The notes: generated by a model from the sequence alone, not told the origin. Positions 28,688 through 38,589 are shown, numbered from the stretch's first letter. The stretch: 64,000 nucleotides of DNA from Rhodothermus profundi (GCF_900142415.1 NZ_FRAU01000001.1:737246-801245), one strand, 5' to 3'. Numbers and translations are program-made.

Positions 28688-31375
28688 TCAGCTCAGGGCA
28701 GCCAGGTTAGCTTGCAGGCGTTCCAGTTCGGCCCGTGCATCCTGCTCTTTTTGACGCTCGCGGGCCACCACTTCGGCCGGTGCTTTTTCGAGAAATTGCG
28801 GATTTTGAAGTTTTTTGCGCACGCTCTCCAGAAAGCGTTCTTTCTGCGCAATCTCTTTTTCCAGACGCGCCCGCTCCTGCGCCAGATCAATCACGTCGGC
28901 CAGCGGCACGTACACTTCGTAGCGTCCTACCACTACCGCTGCGCTGGCCCGAGGCCGCTTCAATCCGACGCCAACGGTCAGCTCCTCTACCCGGGCCAGC
29001 CGCGCGAAGTAGTCGCGGTGGGCTTCCAGATGGCCTGCCTCGTCGCGCTCGGCCTCGGGTACATTGATGAGCACCCGAATGGCTCGGCCTGGTGGGACGC
29101 CGTACGTGCTCCGCACGTTGCGGATGCCTGAAATCATTTCCTGAATGCGTCCAAAACGCCCAAGCGCCGTCTGATCGATTTCTTCCGGTTGGGGTTGTGG
29201 CCAGCGTGAGACAATGCACGCTTCCCGCTCGCCTCGCGGCCGCAACCGCCACCAGAGTGCCTCGGTAATGAAGGGCATGAACGGATGCAGGAGCTGAATC
29301 ATCTTCTCATAGAGTTCTACGGCCAGGGCAATCGTTTCATCGTCCATTGCCTGGCCTCGGGGTGGCTTGATCAGCTCCAGGTACCAGTCGCAATAATCGC
29401 CCCAGAAGAGGTCATAGATTGTTAGCAATGCTTCGTTGAGGCGGTAGCGGTCAATGGCCTCATTGACGGTGGTGATTGCCTGGTTCAGGCGCGAGACCAT
29501 CCAGCGTTCCACGAGCGAGAGCTCCTCAAACCGGCGCTGTCGACGATAATCTCGCAGGGGCCGCCCTTCGTCGTCGGTCTCCATGAACTGTCCGAAGACG
29601 TTGAACGCGTTCCAGATCTTATTGGCAAAGTTACGCCCCATTTCGAACTTTGAGGGGTCCAGCTTGATATCCTGCCCCTGCGTGCAGAGCACGGTCAGCG
29701 AGTAGCGCACGGCATCGGCCCCGTACTGCTCGATCATCTCCAGGGGGTCGATCCCGTTGCCCAGGCTTTTCGACATCCACCGGCCATACTTATCCTTGAC
29801 CATGCCGGTGATAAACACATCCCGGAAGGGAATCTTGCCGGTGAAGTGGATTCCCGCCATGATCATGCGGGCAATCCAGAAGAAGAGAATGTCATAGCCG
29901 GAAACGAGCACGCTGGTTGGATAGAAGTAGTCCAGCTCGGGCGTCCGGTCGGGCCAGCCCAGCGTCGCAAACGGCCAGAGCCAGGACGAAAACCACGTGT
30001 CAAGCACGTCTTCATCCTGCACCATTCCGGGCTCTGGTTGCTCAATCGACACGACAAAGCCCTTTGATTCATCGATCTGGCCGTTTGCATCGGTATAGTA
30101 CCAGACCGGAATGCGGTGCCCCCACCAGATCTGACGACTGATGCACCAGTCACGGATGTTTTCCATCCAGCGAAAGTATTCATTGGCCCATCGCTCCGGA
30201 TAGAAGCGAATTTCGCCGCGGCGCACCGCTTCGATAGCAGGTTCGGCCAGGGGCTTCATGCGCACGAACCACTGACGCGACAACAGCGGCTCGATAATCG
30301 CTTTGGAGCGACTGGAGACCGGTACGGTATGGCGATAAGGCTCCACCTTTTCGAGCAGCCCCTGAGCACGCAGATCTTCGACGATGCGCTTGCGCGCCTC
30401 AAAACGATCCAGTCCGGCGTACGGCCCCCCATTTTCGTTAATCGTGCCGTCAGGATTCATAATGTTTACCAGGGGCAGGCCGTGGCGCTGGCCGATCTCA
30501 AAGTCATTCTTATCATGGCCGGGCGTGATCTTTAGAGCGCCGGCGCCAAAATCACGTTTGACGTGTGGGTCAGCAATAATTGGAATTTCGCGGCCAATGA
30601 GCGGCAACTTTACCTTTTTACCGATCAGGTGCCGGTAGCGCTCGTCTTCCGGATGCACGGCCACGGCCGTATCGCCCAGCATGGTTTCGGGGCGTGTCGT
30701 CGCAATGGTGATGTAGCCGCTGCCGTCAACCAGGGGATAGCGAATGTACCAGAGGTGGCCCTCTTGCTCAACGTTGTCTACCTCCTCGTCGGACAGCGCC
30801 GTTTGATCGACCGGACACCAGTTGACCAGGTAATTCCCGCGATAGATCAGGCCTTCATTGTAGAGCCGAATGAAAGCCTCCTGCACGGCCCGCGTAAACC
30901 CTTCATCCATCGTAAAGCGCGTGCGCGACCAGTCACAGGAGTCGCCCAGCCGGCGTTTCTGCTGCAAGATGATGTCGCCATACTCCTCTTTCCACTGCCA
31001 GACGCGCTGCAGGAAAGCCTCGCGCCCCAGGTCGTGCCGCGTCTTCCCTTCTTTTTCACGCAGCTCGCGCTCGACCACATTTTGGGTCGCAATGCCCGCA
31101 TGATCGATCCCTGGCAGCCAGAGCGCCTCGTAGCCCTGCATGCGTCGAATGCGGGTCAGCGCATCCTGGATCGTATCCTGCAGCGCATGCCCCATGTGCA
31201 GCCGCCCGGTTACGTTAGGCGGCGGCATCATGATAACAAAAGGCGTCCTGTCGGGCCGGATTTCTGCCCGGAAGAAGTGGTGGGCTTCCCAGTAGGCATA
31301 CCAGCGGGGCTCAATCTCCTGCGGATCGTACGTTTTGCGCACCCGCGCCGTCTTCAGCAGCGGCTCTCCTGCCAT
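28688..31375 (-). CDS. valS: Valyl-tRNA synthetase
   Basis: Charges tRNA-Val. Seen: 895 residues, with the class I HIGH motif as [12 protein letters not shown] near residue 54, the editing (CP1) domain at about 190-400, and the KMSKS motif as [12 protein letters not shown] near 535. The anticodon-binding helical domain and a C-terminal coiled coil (about 825-893, rich in Glu, Lys and Arg) are present, the arm that contacts the tRNA in bacterial ValRS. Start [18 protein letters not shown] is consistent with the family. It is divergent from the DUF5666 repeat gene, with 281 bases between the two starts. No T-box-like leader was recognised. Confidence 0.97.
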   Translation of the reverse strand: MAGEPLLKTARVRKTYDPQEIEPRWYAYWEAHHFFRAEIRPDRTPFVIMMPPPNVTGRLHMGHALQDTIQDALTRIRRMQGYEALWLPGIDHAGIATQNVVERELREKEGKTRHDLGREAFLQRVWQWKEEYGDIILQQKRRLGDSCDWSRTRFTMDEGFTRAVQEAFIRLYNEGLIYRGNYLVNWCPVDQTALSDEEVDNVEQEGHLWYIRYPLVDGSGYITIATTRPETMLGDTAVAVHPEDERYRHLIGKKVKLPLIGREIPIIADPHVKRDFGAGALKITPGHDKNDFEIGQRHGLPLVNIMNPDGTINENGGPYAGLDRFEARKRIVEDLRAQGLLEKVEPYRHTVPVSSRSKAIIEPLLSRQWFVRMKPLAEPAIEAVRRGEIRFYPERWANEYFRWMENIRDWCISRQIWWGHRIPVWYYTDANGQIDESKGFVVSIEQPEPGMVQDEDVLDTWFSSWLWPFATLGWPDRTPELDYFYPTSVLVSGYDILFFWIARMIMAGIHFTGKIPFRDVFITGMVKDKYGRWMSKSLGNGIDPLEMIEQYGADAVRYSLTVLCTQGQDIKLDPSKFEMGRNFANKIWNAFNVFGQFMETDDEGRPLRDYRRQRRFEELSLVERWMVSRLNQAITTVNEAIDRYRLNEALLTIYDLFWGDYCDWYLELIKPPRGQAMDDETIALAVELYEKMIQLLHPFMPFITEALWWRLRPRGEREACIVSRWPQPQPEEIDQTALGRFGRIQEMISGIRNVRSTYGVPPGRAIRVLINVPEAERDEAGHLEAHRDYFARLARVEELTVGVGLKRPRASAAVVVGRYEVYVPLADVIDLAQERARLEKEIAQKERFLESVRKKLQNPQFLEKAPAEVVARERQKEQDARAELERLQANLAALS

Positions 31376-31656
31376 GACATCGGCCGTTTCAGCTCCCTTC
31401 TACTCAGCGTTTTTCTCAACCTGAGGCCCTGTCGGGAGTTCCGACGGGTGTTCTGTTTAAAATAGCACAGAAAAGCCTGTGCAACCTTTAATCCTTCTTG
31501 AACCCCTATGTGCACACATTGCACACTTTCCTTTTGATTATTTCGCACATTGGTTTATTTCGGCGCCGTTTTGTGCAGGATCTGTACTGGCACCATTGTT
31601 GCGCTCCCTTCCAGCGTCGCGTGTCGTGTTTCACTAAAAACCAAGATGGAGGGATC

Positions 31657-33876
31657 ATGCGGCGCATCGTTACGACAGGATTCCTGGCCTTCCTGCTCGG
31701 CCTGATGGTACCCATTGCCCGGGCCGATGATCATCCAGGATTTGAACTGGAAGGCACGATTGAGGCGCTGGATCAAGCTACGCTTACGTTACATGGCATT
31801 ACGTTTAACCTGACTGCAACCACCCGCATTCGCAATGCAGCAGGCCACCCGATTCCCGCCAGCCAGTTGCAGGTGGGACAGCGTATCGAACTGGCTGGAC
31901 ATTTTGGGGCGGATGGACTCTACTATGCCCTGAAAATTAAGCTGGAGGAACCGGATGACTCGACAGACGAGGTAGAAGCCTGGGGCCCCCTGACAGCGCT
32001 CACTGACAGTACTCTGACCGTCCAGGGACTTACTTTCTATCTGAGCGCAACGACGCAAGTATCGGGACGCCTTGTCGTCGGGCAGCGCCTGGAGGTTGAG
32101 GGGATTGTCCAGGGAGGCCGTTTTGTGGCGCTGGAGATTTCCAGCGGCCGAGCTGGCGAAATAGAGGAGCGGCATCCTAAAATCGAGCTGGAAGGGCCTA
32201 TTACAGCGATCAGCGACTCCACACTGGAAGTGCAAGGCCATACGGTGCGGGTTTTGTCAACCACCCGCATTGTGGGCGATAACGATCAACCCCTGACGCT
32301 GGCCGACCTTCAGGTAGGGGTCTTTGTCGAAATCAAAGCCCGGCTGCTCAATGGCCAGTTGGTGGCGCTGGTAATTGAGGTCGAAAAACCTGACCGCGCC
32401 GAAATGGACCGGCGCAAGGTCGAAATTGAGGGGATCATTCTGGAGCGGACGGACAGCACCTTTACCGTAGGGACCCTGACCTTCCACCTGACGCCTGTAA
32501 CCAAGATCGAAGGCGAGGATGATCAACCGCTTACACCTGCGGCCCTGCAGGTGGGGGTGTTTGTGGAAGTAAAAGGCTATCTGGATCCCACTACCCACAC
32601 GCTGTATGCCCTCAAGGTGCAGGTCGAACAGCCTGATGCGCGGGAGCTGGAGCTTGTAGGCCATATCGAAGCGCTGGGCAGCGACAGTCTGGTCGTAGCC
32701 GGCATCACGATCTTCGTCGATGCCAACACGCGCATCGAGGATCCCTGGGAGCAGCCGCTCACCCTGGCGGATCTGAAAGTAGGTCTGCTTGTCAAGGTAG
32801 AAGCTCGCCAGCGTGACGACGGCACCTATCTAGCCCTGGAGATCAAAATCCGCAAAGTCTTCCATCCAGTTGTAGAGATTGAAGGTCCCATTGAAGCACT
32901 GACCGATAGCACCATCACCGTTGCCGGCCAGGTCTTCCGGGTGCGCCCAGGCGTCCATGTGCTGGGGCCCAACGGTCAGGTGGTGTCGCTCACCGACTTG
33001 CAGGTAGGCCAGAAGGTTAAAGTGCGCGGCGTGGTGCATCCGGATGGTACCTACTGGGCCGTGCGGATCCGGGCCAAAGCGGATCAGCCAGACGATGCGA
33101 TTGAGCTGGAGGGAACGATTGAATCGCTGGGTCCGGATAGCCTGGTGGTGGCCGGTGTAACCGTGTTTGTGAATGCCAACACGCAGATTCTGGCCTATGA
33201 TGGAACGGCCATTACGCTGGCCGACCTGCAAACGGGATTGATCGTCGAGATCAAAGCGCTGCAGCAGCCGGGCGTCGGTCTGGTGGCCCAGCAGATCAAA
33301 GTGGAGGACTTTGTAGAAGCGACGGGGCAGGCCGACAGTGTGCGGGCTGATGCCGTGATCCTGCAACAGGTCACCTTCCTGATCAACGCCCAGACGGTCG
33401 TGGTCAACGCCCAGCAGCAACCGATCAACTGGAGCGACATCCAACCCGGACAGCAGGTGGTGGTGCAGGGGCGGCGCGTTGCCTCGGCCGGAAAAGCCGG
33501 CACCTACCTGGCGGGTACCACGTACGTTGCCGATTACGTGACAGTTCTCGGAAATGCCTCCACCACCAACACCGAAGCTCCGGCGCTCCCTGTTGCCTTT
33601 GAGCTGGCCCCCAGCTATCCGAATCCGTTCCGGCAGCAGACCACCATCCGGTTCACGCTGAACGGGACCGGACCGCAGCCTGTTACGCTGGAAATCTATA
33701 ACGTGCTCGGGCAGCGGGTGCGCATGCTGATCCAGATGATGCTTCCGCCAGGCCTGCATGAGGTGACCTGGGATGCAACGGACGAAACAGGCCGTCCGGT
33801 CGCCAGTGGCCTGTACCTCTACCGCTTGCGCGTGGGGAATCAGGTGCAGACGCGCTCCATGGTGCTGATGCGGTAG
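31657..33876 (+). CDS. Secreted protein with about eight DUF5666 repeats and a C-terminal T9SS sorting domain
   Basis: An exported surface or secreted protein of 739 residues. The ATG at 31657 is chosen because GGAGG lies five bases upstream and a signal peptide follows (TTGFLAFLLGLMVPIARA). A further in-frame ATG at 31498 gives no signal. From about residue 27 to 645 run roughly eight copies of a 65-75-residue beta-rich unit of the form E-L-E-G-x-I-x-A-L-x-x-x-S-L-x-V-x-G, then a T-x-I turn and a L-x-V-G-x-x-V-x-V segment. These match DUF5666 from memory. The last 90 residues start SYPNPFRQQTTIRF and contain YNVLGQRVR and GLYLYRLRVG, the type A sorting domain of type IX secretion. A strong terminator follows. 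Ligand unknown. Confidence 0.85.
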   Translation: MRRIVTTGFLAFLLGLMVPIARADDHPGFELEGTIEALDQATLTLHGITFNLTATTRIRNAAGHPIPASQLQVGQRIELAGHFGADGLYYALKIKLEEPDDSTDEVEAWGPLTALTDSTLTVQGLTFYLSATTQVSGRLVVGQRLEVEGIVQGGRFVALEISSGRAGEIEERHPKIELEGPITAISDSTLEVQGHTVRVLSTTRIVGDNDQPLTLADLQVGVFVEIKARLLNGQLVALVIEVEKPDRAEMDRRKVEIEGIILERTDSTFTVGTLTFHLTPVTKIEGEDDQPLTPAALQVGVFVEVKGYLDPTTHTLYALKVQVEQPDARELELVGHIEALGSDSLVVAGITIFVDANTRIEDPWEQPLTLADLKVGLLVKVEARQRDDGTYLALEIKIRKVFHPVVEIEGPIEALTDSTITVAGQVFRVRPGVHVLGPNGQVVSLTDLQVGQKVKVRGVVHPDGTYWAVRIRAKADQPDDAIELEGTIESLGPDSLVVAGVTVFVNANTQILAYDGTAITLADLQTGLIVEIKALQQPGVGLVAQQIKVEDFVEATGQADSVRADAVILQQVTFLINAQTVVVNAQQQPINWSDIQPGQQVVVQGRRVASAGKAGTYLAGTTYVADYVTVLGNASTTNTEAPALPVAFELAPSYPNPFRQQTTIRFTLNGTGPQPVTLEIYNVLGQRVRMLIQMMLPPGLHEVTWDATDETGRPVASGLYLYRLRVGNQVQTRSMVLMR

Positions 33877-33902
33877 TCGTTCCCCGGAACCACCACCCCA
33901 CA

Positions 33903-33936
33903 GAAGCCCGGCCCGGATGGCCGGGCTTCCTTTTTT
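33903..33936 (+). terminator. Rho-independent terminator after the DUF5666 repeat gene
   Basis: GAAGCCCGGCC (33903-33913), a five-base loop and GGCCGGGCTTC (33919-33929) are followed by C and six T residues. The 11-bp perfect stem starts 26 bases after the stop codon. Confidence 0.92.
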
Positions 33937-34007
33937 GGGGACCCACCGCTCACTTTGCAACACGTGGCCGGCAGGTGTGCCCCTGGTGCACCAGTCCGTG
34001 CCAATAG

Positions 34008-34211
34008 ACGGCTAGCCTCCTCCCCTACCGGTCTGACTGGCGCGACTGGTTGCATATGGTCAAGGCCATCACCCATGGCATGGTGCAGCCCGCACACTTG
34101 CGCAGGTAAACGGTCGGCCGCGCAGATCACGCCCCCAACCCGCTTCCCTTCCAGGAGACGCTGGCGCAAAACGACTGGGTCACTCCGATGCGGATGGCTG
34201 CGTCAAAATAG
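34008..34211 (+). pseudogene. Possible gene remnant next to tRNA-Glu
   Basis: One frame from 34008 to TAG 34211 reads like protein (DWRDWLHMVKAITHGMV, then after an internal TAA at 34107-34109, PNPLPFQETLAQNDWV and a short basic end). The stretch has balanced composition unlike the random frames around it and is broken once by TAA. No start codon or upstream domain remains. I cannot assign a family. It may be chance, so the call is weak. The rest of 33937-34397 shows no gene. Confidence 0.25.
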
Positions 34212-34397
34212 CCCTGACGGATGCAGATTTACACAACCCGGCCTCTCGGCTTCCCGCAACATAGCCTCCCCATAACCGGAATGGCTGCTGACATGCCAGA
34301 CTTTCGACGCGCTGCCTACCAGACCAGCAGAGAAACTACTCTTTTCGGGAAGGCTGCTTCGCCCTCCTGAGCTCAACGGGCCTGTCTGTTCAGATAC

Positions 34398-34427
34398 AAA
34401 AAAATCCGCCGGTTCACACACCGGCGG
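34398..34427 (-). terminator. Rho-independent terminator after tRNA-Glu
   Basis: On the minus strand CCGCCGGT (34427-34420), a six-base loop and ACCGGCGG (34413-34406) are followed by A and seven T residues (34404-34398). It starts three bases after the CCA end of the tRNA, which indicates a single-tRNA transcript. Confidence 0.92.
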
Positions 34428-34430
34428 GCC

Positions 34431-34506
34431 TGGTACCGCGTACGGGATTCGAACCCGTGTTACCAGCGTGAGAGGCTGGCGTCCTAGACCCCTAGACGAA
34501 CGCGGC
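34431..34506 (-). tRNA. tRNA-Glu, anticodon CTC
   Basis: A 76-base tRNA with encoded CCA. The acceptor stem GCCGCGT pairs with ACGCGGT (first pair G-U). The T arm carries GTTCGAATC, and the anticodon stem CCAGC with GCTGG closes the seven-base loop CTCTCAC, giving anticodon CTC at 34472-34470 for GAG codons. The discriminator base is A. A rho-independent terminator follows at once, so it is transcribed alone. GAG-specific tRNA-Glu is an addition to the usual TTC species and fits a G+C-rich genome. Confidence 0.96.
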
Positions 34507-34658
34507 ACGTCGTGAAAAATCGCTTGGGCAAACGCTCAAACGCATATTCTGGTTTCCCTTGAACGATTTTTTGCGGAAAGCTGCCGGTGCTGGATCTAAT
34601 TGGCGCGCTTACCGTTGCACTGACGTTGTCTTTTACGTTACCCTAACAGGTTATCTTC

Positions 34659-35708
34659 ATGTTTTCCAGACGGTTGTTACAGGTGGGCCGTTTGCTTCAA
34701 CTTCCGGCCCTGTTGAGCTTAACGCTGCTGCTATCGCTGGGCTGCCGCGCCCAAGACACCGAGGCCAACGCGACCAGCAACAACGATCGTTCCTACCAGG
34801 TCGGAGCGCCCCTGTCCGACTCAACCGTGGCGGCTATTGTCACGTCGGAATACGGCGTCGATACGCTGACGGCCGAAGCCTTTCGGCAGCAGTTAGGGTT
34901 TCTCCTGCAGCGCTACCCGCAGCTCCAGATGAACCCGGCACTCTTGCCGGAAGTGCACAAGAGCATCATTGAGGACTTTATCGTCCGCCACGTCGTAGAC
35001 GGCGAAATCGTCCGACAGGGCATTCAGGCGGATCCGGCTGCCGTCGAACAGGAACTGGAGCAGATTCGCTCCCGCTTTCCAAGCCCTGAAGCCTTTCAGG
35101 AAGCTCTGGCGCAAGATGGCCTGACCGAAGATTCGCTGCGCAGCATGATCGCCCAGATGGTCCGCCAGCGAACCTTCCGGGAGCAGATAGAAGCGCGTGC
35201 TACACCCCCTACTGATGCAGAAATCGAACAGTTTCGTCAACAACAGGCCGAAGAGGTGCGCGTTCAGCACATTCTCTTTCGCCTGGCTCCTGACGCGCCT
35301 GAAGCAGAAGTGGCGGCCGTGAAAGCACGTGCCCAGGCTGTGCTCGACAGCATTCGCGCGGGAGCCGACTTTGCGGAAATGGCTCGCCGGCACAGCGAAG
35401 ACGGAAGCGCTCAGGAAGGCGGCGATCTGGGCTTCATTCGACGCGGCGAAACCCTGGAAGCCTTTGAACAGGCCGCGTTCGCACTGACCGAAGCAGGTGA
35501 TGTAACCCCCGAACCTGTCCGCACCCGGTTCGGCTATCATCTGATTCGGTTGTTAGAGCGCCGCCAGGGAACGCTGATGGACGTGGCCGAAGCGCGTGAA
35601 AAACTCCTGCAGGAACGCAAGCAGGAAGCGGTCCAGAATCTGCTCAAGGAATTACTGGCCAAAGCAACGGTTCGAATCAACCCGGCGCTCGTGCAGGCGC
35701 AACTGTAA
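34659..35708 (+). CDS. PpiC-type peptidyl-prolyl isomerase, SurA/PrsA-like lipoprotein
   Basis: A periplasmic chaperone that probably helps outer-membrane or secreted proteins fold. Seen: 349 residues, with a type II signal peptide (LLSLTLLLSLGC, lipid on Cys near residue 29). A helical SurA-N-like region lies at about 60-180, and one parvulin domain at about 198-300 with the conserved RVQHILFRL start, HSEDGSAQEGGDLGFI and RTRFGYHLIRLLE blocks. The single rotamase domain contrasts with the two of E. coli SurA, and the lipid anchor resembles PrsA. It is monocistronic, between the tRNA promoter side and a strong terminator at 35735-35769. Confidence 0.88.
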   Translation: MFSRRLLQVGRLLQLPALLSLTLLLSLGCRAQDTEANATSNNDRSYQVGAPLSDSTVAAIVTSEYGVDTLTAEAFRQQLGFLLQRYPQLQMNPALLPEVHKSIIEDFIVRHVVDGEIVRQGIQADPAAVEQELEQIRSRFPSPEAFQEALAQDGLTEDSLRSMIAQMVRQRTFREQIEARATPPTDAEIEQFRQQQAEEVRVQHILFRLAPDAPEAEVAAVKARAQAVLDSIRAGADFAEMARRHSEDGSAQEGGDLGFIRRGETLEAFEQAAFALTEAGDVTPEPVRTRFGYHLIRLLERRQGTLMDVAEAREKLLQERKQEAVQNLLKELLAKATVRINPALVQAQL

Positions 35709-35734
35709 GCCCCTCCTGCATGGCAACCTTCCCG

Positions 35735-35769
35735 GCGCCGATTGGCCTTACGGCTGATCGGCGCTTTTT
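35735..35769 (+). terminator. Rho-independent terminator after the PpiC-type gene
   Basis: GCGCCGAT (35735-35742) pairs with ATCGGCGC (35757-35764), and five T residues follow. The downstream arm lies inside the 3' end of the convergent GNAT gene, so the last codons of that gene double as terminator. Confidence 0.8.
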
Positions 35770-36221
35770 CTATCTCGTTGCCAGACCATCTGCACGTGAG
35801 GAATGCCTGCCTCCAGGAAGCGATGGCCGGTGCTCCGAAAGCCCAGCCGCTCGTAGAAGCGTTCCAGGTGCGCCTGGGCATGAAGCAACAGCGTGGAAAA
35901 GCCCGCCCGCTGCGCATCGGCCATCACATACTGCACCAGGGCCCGGCCGTAGCCTCGGCCTCGATACGCAGGCAATACGGCAAAGCGTTCCAATTTGGCC
36001 ACCAGCCGCTCCTGGAGAGGCACTACCCGCCAGCGTGCCGTGGCAATGGGCGTCGCTTCTAGCCATCCCAGAAAATGCCGACTCACCTCGTCATACCCAT
36101 CCCACTCTTCGTCAGGCGGACATCCCTGCTCCTCAATGAACACGCGCTCCCGAATTCGCCGGGCGTGTTCCCATTCTGCTTCGTTTCGCACCGGATGAAT
36201 ATGAAAAATTGCCTGGGTCAT
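35748..36221 (-). CDS. GNAT-family N-acetyltransferase
   Basis: Transfers an acetyl group from acetyl-CoA to an unidentified amine. Seen: 157 residues with the acetyl-CoA motif A as LPAYRGRGYGRALV near residue 83, preceded by the strand ERFAVLP, and motif B near 112 (HAQAHLERFYERLGF). The ERVFIEEQGCPPDEEWDGYD opening is typical of the ElaA/YjcF-like subgroup. The frame ends overlapping the PpiC gene's terminator. Its start overlaps the stop of the hydrolase-like lipoprotein gene by four bases (ATGA), so the two are co-translated. Substrate unknown. Confidence 0.9.
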   Translation of the reverse strand: MTQAIFHIHPVRNEAEWEHARRIRERVFIEEQGCPPDEEWDGYDEVSRHFLGWLEATPIATARWRVVPLQERLVAKLERFAVLPAYRGRGYGRALVQYVMADAQRAGFSTLLLHAQAHLERFYERLGFRSTGHRFLEAGIPHVQMVWQRDRKSADQP

Positions 36222-37291
36222 AATGCGCCCGCCTCTAATTCATCCAGCAGCATGCGAATACGTGCCAGCGCATTCGGCAGGTCCTGGAGTTCATAGCCGG
36301 CTTCTTCATAAAGAAAAACCTGAAACCAAGCAGGTCCTGCTGCCTTCAGGCGCTCCGCCTCCGAGGCCGGAATGAACGGATCGTTCTGGCTGTGATGCCA
36401 CTGACCGACAGGCAGCAGATCAGCGAAATGAACGGGCGATCGCCGCAGCAAAGCCAGCCGTGCCTCGGCGATCGACAACTGTCCTTCTCGCAGCGGCACT
36501 AGAACGCGATCGGTAAACGCCTGCAATCCCGGAACAGGCCGCACCGTCCCCAGCAACGCCTCTTCAATCACCTGTTGCATGAAATCCCCGAAAAAGTCCG
36601 TTAGACCGGCCACGCCAATCGCTACGCGAATCCGTGCATCGCGAACGGCCATTAATAGCGCGGTGGTAGCGCCCCGGTCTATCCCAAGAACTGCTATCCG
36701 TCCGGTATCCGCAGCAGGCACCTGCTGAACGACCACGTTGAGCAGGGCCAGCGCATCCGCCACGTCTCCTTTCCATGGGTCAGGGGTACCCTCGGTTGGG
36801 AAGAGCAGTCCCTGATAGGCAAGCGTCTCTCCACGAAAGGCCGGTATAACCAGAACGAAGCGCGCCAGGTTCAGGCTATCGGCTAGCGGCCAGACATCGG
36901 TCTCCAGTCGCACCCCTTCCTCGCCACCATGCAGCCACACCAGCACAGGAACCTGCTCTATGAGCGTGTCGGGTACCACTACGGCTCCTACATGTCGCTG
37001 TCCATTGACCGTGTGATGCCAGATGGTCATAGTTACCGGTAAGTTACCAAGCCGGAAGGAGGCCTGTGCTACCGCCTGCATATCACGCGCGGCTACGTCC
37101 TGCCCGGCCCAGTCGTCCAGCACCTGCTGTCGCTCCTGCGGGGTAGGCGGCGCAAATAGCTGATTCAAATCTACACCTGCTACGATGCGTTCTTCCTCAA
37201 TCGTTAAGCCGGTAGACGCCTCGCCGCATCCGATGAGTACGGTTCCCAGCACGAGCAACACGGCTACGCCATAACCGCCTGCGCGCTTCAT
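36218..37291 (-). CDS. Lipoprotein with alpha/beta-hydrolase fold and altered catalytic residues
   Basis: A 357-residue exported lipoprotein. ATG 37291 is chosen because a lipobox signal follows at once (LLVLGTVLIGC, Cys at about residue 22). The longer frame from 37396 would bury it. The fold is recognisable from LVWLHGG (oxyanion strand, about residue 130) and the elbow AVLGIDRGATT (about 205), which has Asp where a serine nucleophile is expected. The HSQNDPFIP segment offers the acid residue, but the terminal block EEAGYELQD has Tyr where the catalytic His usually stands. It could be an inactive binding protein or an enzyme with unusual chemistry. It precedes the GNAT gene with a four-base overlap. 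Confidence 0.65.
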   Translation of the reverse strand: MKRAGGYGVAVLLVLGTVLIGCGEASTGLTIEEERIVAGVDLNQLFAPPTPQERQQVLDDWAGQDVAARDMQAVAQASFRLGNLPVTMTIWHHTVNGQRHVGAVVVPDTLIEQVPVLVWLHGGEEGVRLETDVWPLADSLNLARFVLVIPAFRGETLAYQGLLFPTEGTPDPWKGDVADALALLNVVVQQVPAADTGRIAVLGIDRGATTALLMAVRDARIRVAIGVAGLTDFFGDFMQQVIEEALLGTVRPVPGLQAFTDRVLVPLREGQLSIAEARLALLRRSPVHFADLLPVGQWHHSQNDPFIPASEAERLKAAGPAWFQVFLYEEAGYELQDLPNALARIRMLLDELEAGAL

Positions 37292-37413
37292 GATCGTTCG
37301 GCCCGGGTGCAAGAGCATGATGCCTGGATTTTGTCCTGGGAATACCTCAGCGAAACTCCCCCTGCGCCCTTCCGTTTCAATCCTGCTTCCTTTCACGAAT
37401 CACTATCCCTCCC

Positions 37414-38577
37414 ATGCGGCGGCCGATTTATCTGGACTACAACGCCACAACGCCGGTCGATCCCCGGGTACTGGAGCGCATGCTCCCGTACTTTACGGAG
37501 CGCTTCGGCAATCCGGCCAGCAAAGGCCACACCTATGGTCTGGAAGCGGAAGCGGCCGTCGAAGTTGCCCGCGAGCAGGTAGCAGCCCTGCTGGGGACCT
37601 CGCCCGAGCGCCTGATTTTTACCAGCGGAGCCACCGAGGCTCTGAACCTGGCCATCAAAGGAGTGGCAGAAGCTTCCCAGCATCGCGGCCGGCATATTGT
37701 TACGGTCCAGACCGAACATGCCGCCGTCCTTGAAGCCTGCCGCGCACTGGCCCGTCGGGGATGGGACGTAACCTATCTGCCCGTTGACGCCCAGGGACGG
37801 CTGGACCCGGACGCCCTGGAAGAAGCATTAACGCCCCGGACTGTTCTGGTTGCCGTCATGTGGGCAAATAATGAGACGGGCGTGCTTCATCCGATCGCAG
37901 AAATTGCCCGGCGCACGCAGGCGCGGGATATTCCTTTGCTTGTCGATGCTACCCAGGCGGTTGGAAAAATTCCGGTAACCGTTGAGGGGATCGATCTGCT
38001 GGCCTGCTCGGCGCACAAGTTCTACGGCCCCAAAGGTATCGGGGTGCTGTATATGCGCCAGCGTCCCTCGCTTCGTCTGGTACCGCTATTGGACGGCGGA
38101 GGCCACGAGCAGGGATTGCGCAGCGGCACGCTGAACGTTCCAGCCATCGTGGGCATGGGCCTGGCCGCCGAACTGGCTGCTCAGACGTTGGAAGAAGAAA
38201 GCCATCGGCTGCAGTGCTTGCGAGATCGGCTGGAACGGGCATTGCAGGAGGCCCTGCCTGACCTGCGCATCAACGGGGCCCAGGCGCCGCGCCTGCCCCA
38301 GACCAGCAGCGTCACCATACCCGGTGTCCGCGCCGACCGACTGCTGGCCACGGTGCGCACGCTGGCCCTCTCTGCCGGTAGCGCCTGCGGTTCCGGTCGG
38401 GGCCGGCCCAGCCATGTACTTCGAGCTATGGGTCTCAGCGAAGCCGACGCCCGGTGCACAATTCGCATCAGCCTGGGTCGGTTCACCACAGAGACTGACA
38501 TTGACTACGCCCTCGACCAGTTGACCACCGCGATTCGCCAGTTGCGTCAGAGCCTGGCTGTACCGTCTTCCACCTGA
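37414..38577 (+). CDS. Cysteine desulfurase (NifS/IscS family)
   Basis: PLP enzyme that removes sulfur from cysteine for Fe-S clusters and tRNA thiolation. Seen: 387 residues starting IYLDYNATTPVDPRV. TSGATEALNLAIKG near residue 70 binds the PLP phosphate, EHAAVLE near 100 supplies the ring-stacking His, the PLP lysine is in LLACSAHKFYGPKGIGVL near residue 201, and the catalytic cysteine lies in LSAGSACGSGRG near 323. The compact active-site loop and GSACGSG form suggest the NifS/IscS class rather than SufS. No iscU or regulatory iscR gene is adjacent. The DUF2480 gene follows within 13 bases. Confidence 0.95.
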   Translation: MRRPIYLDYNATTPVDPRVLERMLPYFTERFGNPASKGHTYGLEAEAAVEVAREQVAALLGTSPERLIFTSGATEALNLAIKGVAEASQHRGRHIVTVQTEHAAVLEACRALARRGWDVTYLPVDAQGRLDPDALEEALTPRTVLVAVMWANNETGVLHPIAEIARRTQARDIPLLVDATQAVGKIPVTVEGIDLLACSAHKFYGPKGIGVLYMRQRPSLRLVPLLDGGGHEQGLRSGTLNVPAIVGMGLAAELAAQTLEEESHRLQCLRDRLERALQEALPDLRINGAQAPRLPQTSSVTIPGVRADRLLATVRTLALSAGSACGSGRGRPSHVLRAMGLSEADARCTIRISLGRFTTETDIDYALDQLTTAIRQLRQSLAVPSST

Positions 38578-38589
38578 CCGTTGCCGACC

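Noticed and set aside
30563-31465. A 300-codon frame opposite valS
   Set aside because: Antisense to the conserved ValRS catalytic region; G+C-rich genomes produce such long shadows.
34203-34508. A left-reading frame covering tRNA-Glu
   Set aside because: It runs through the tRNA and its terminator, so it is not a gene.
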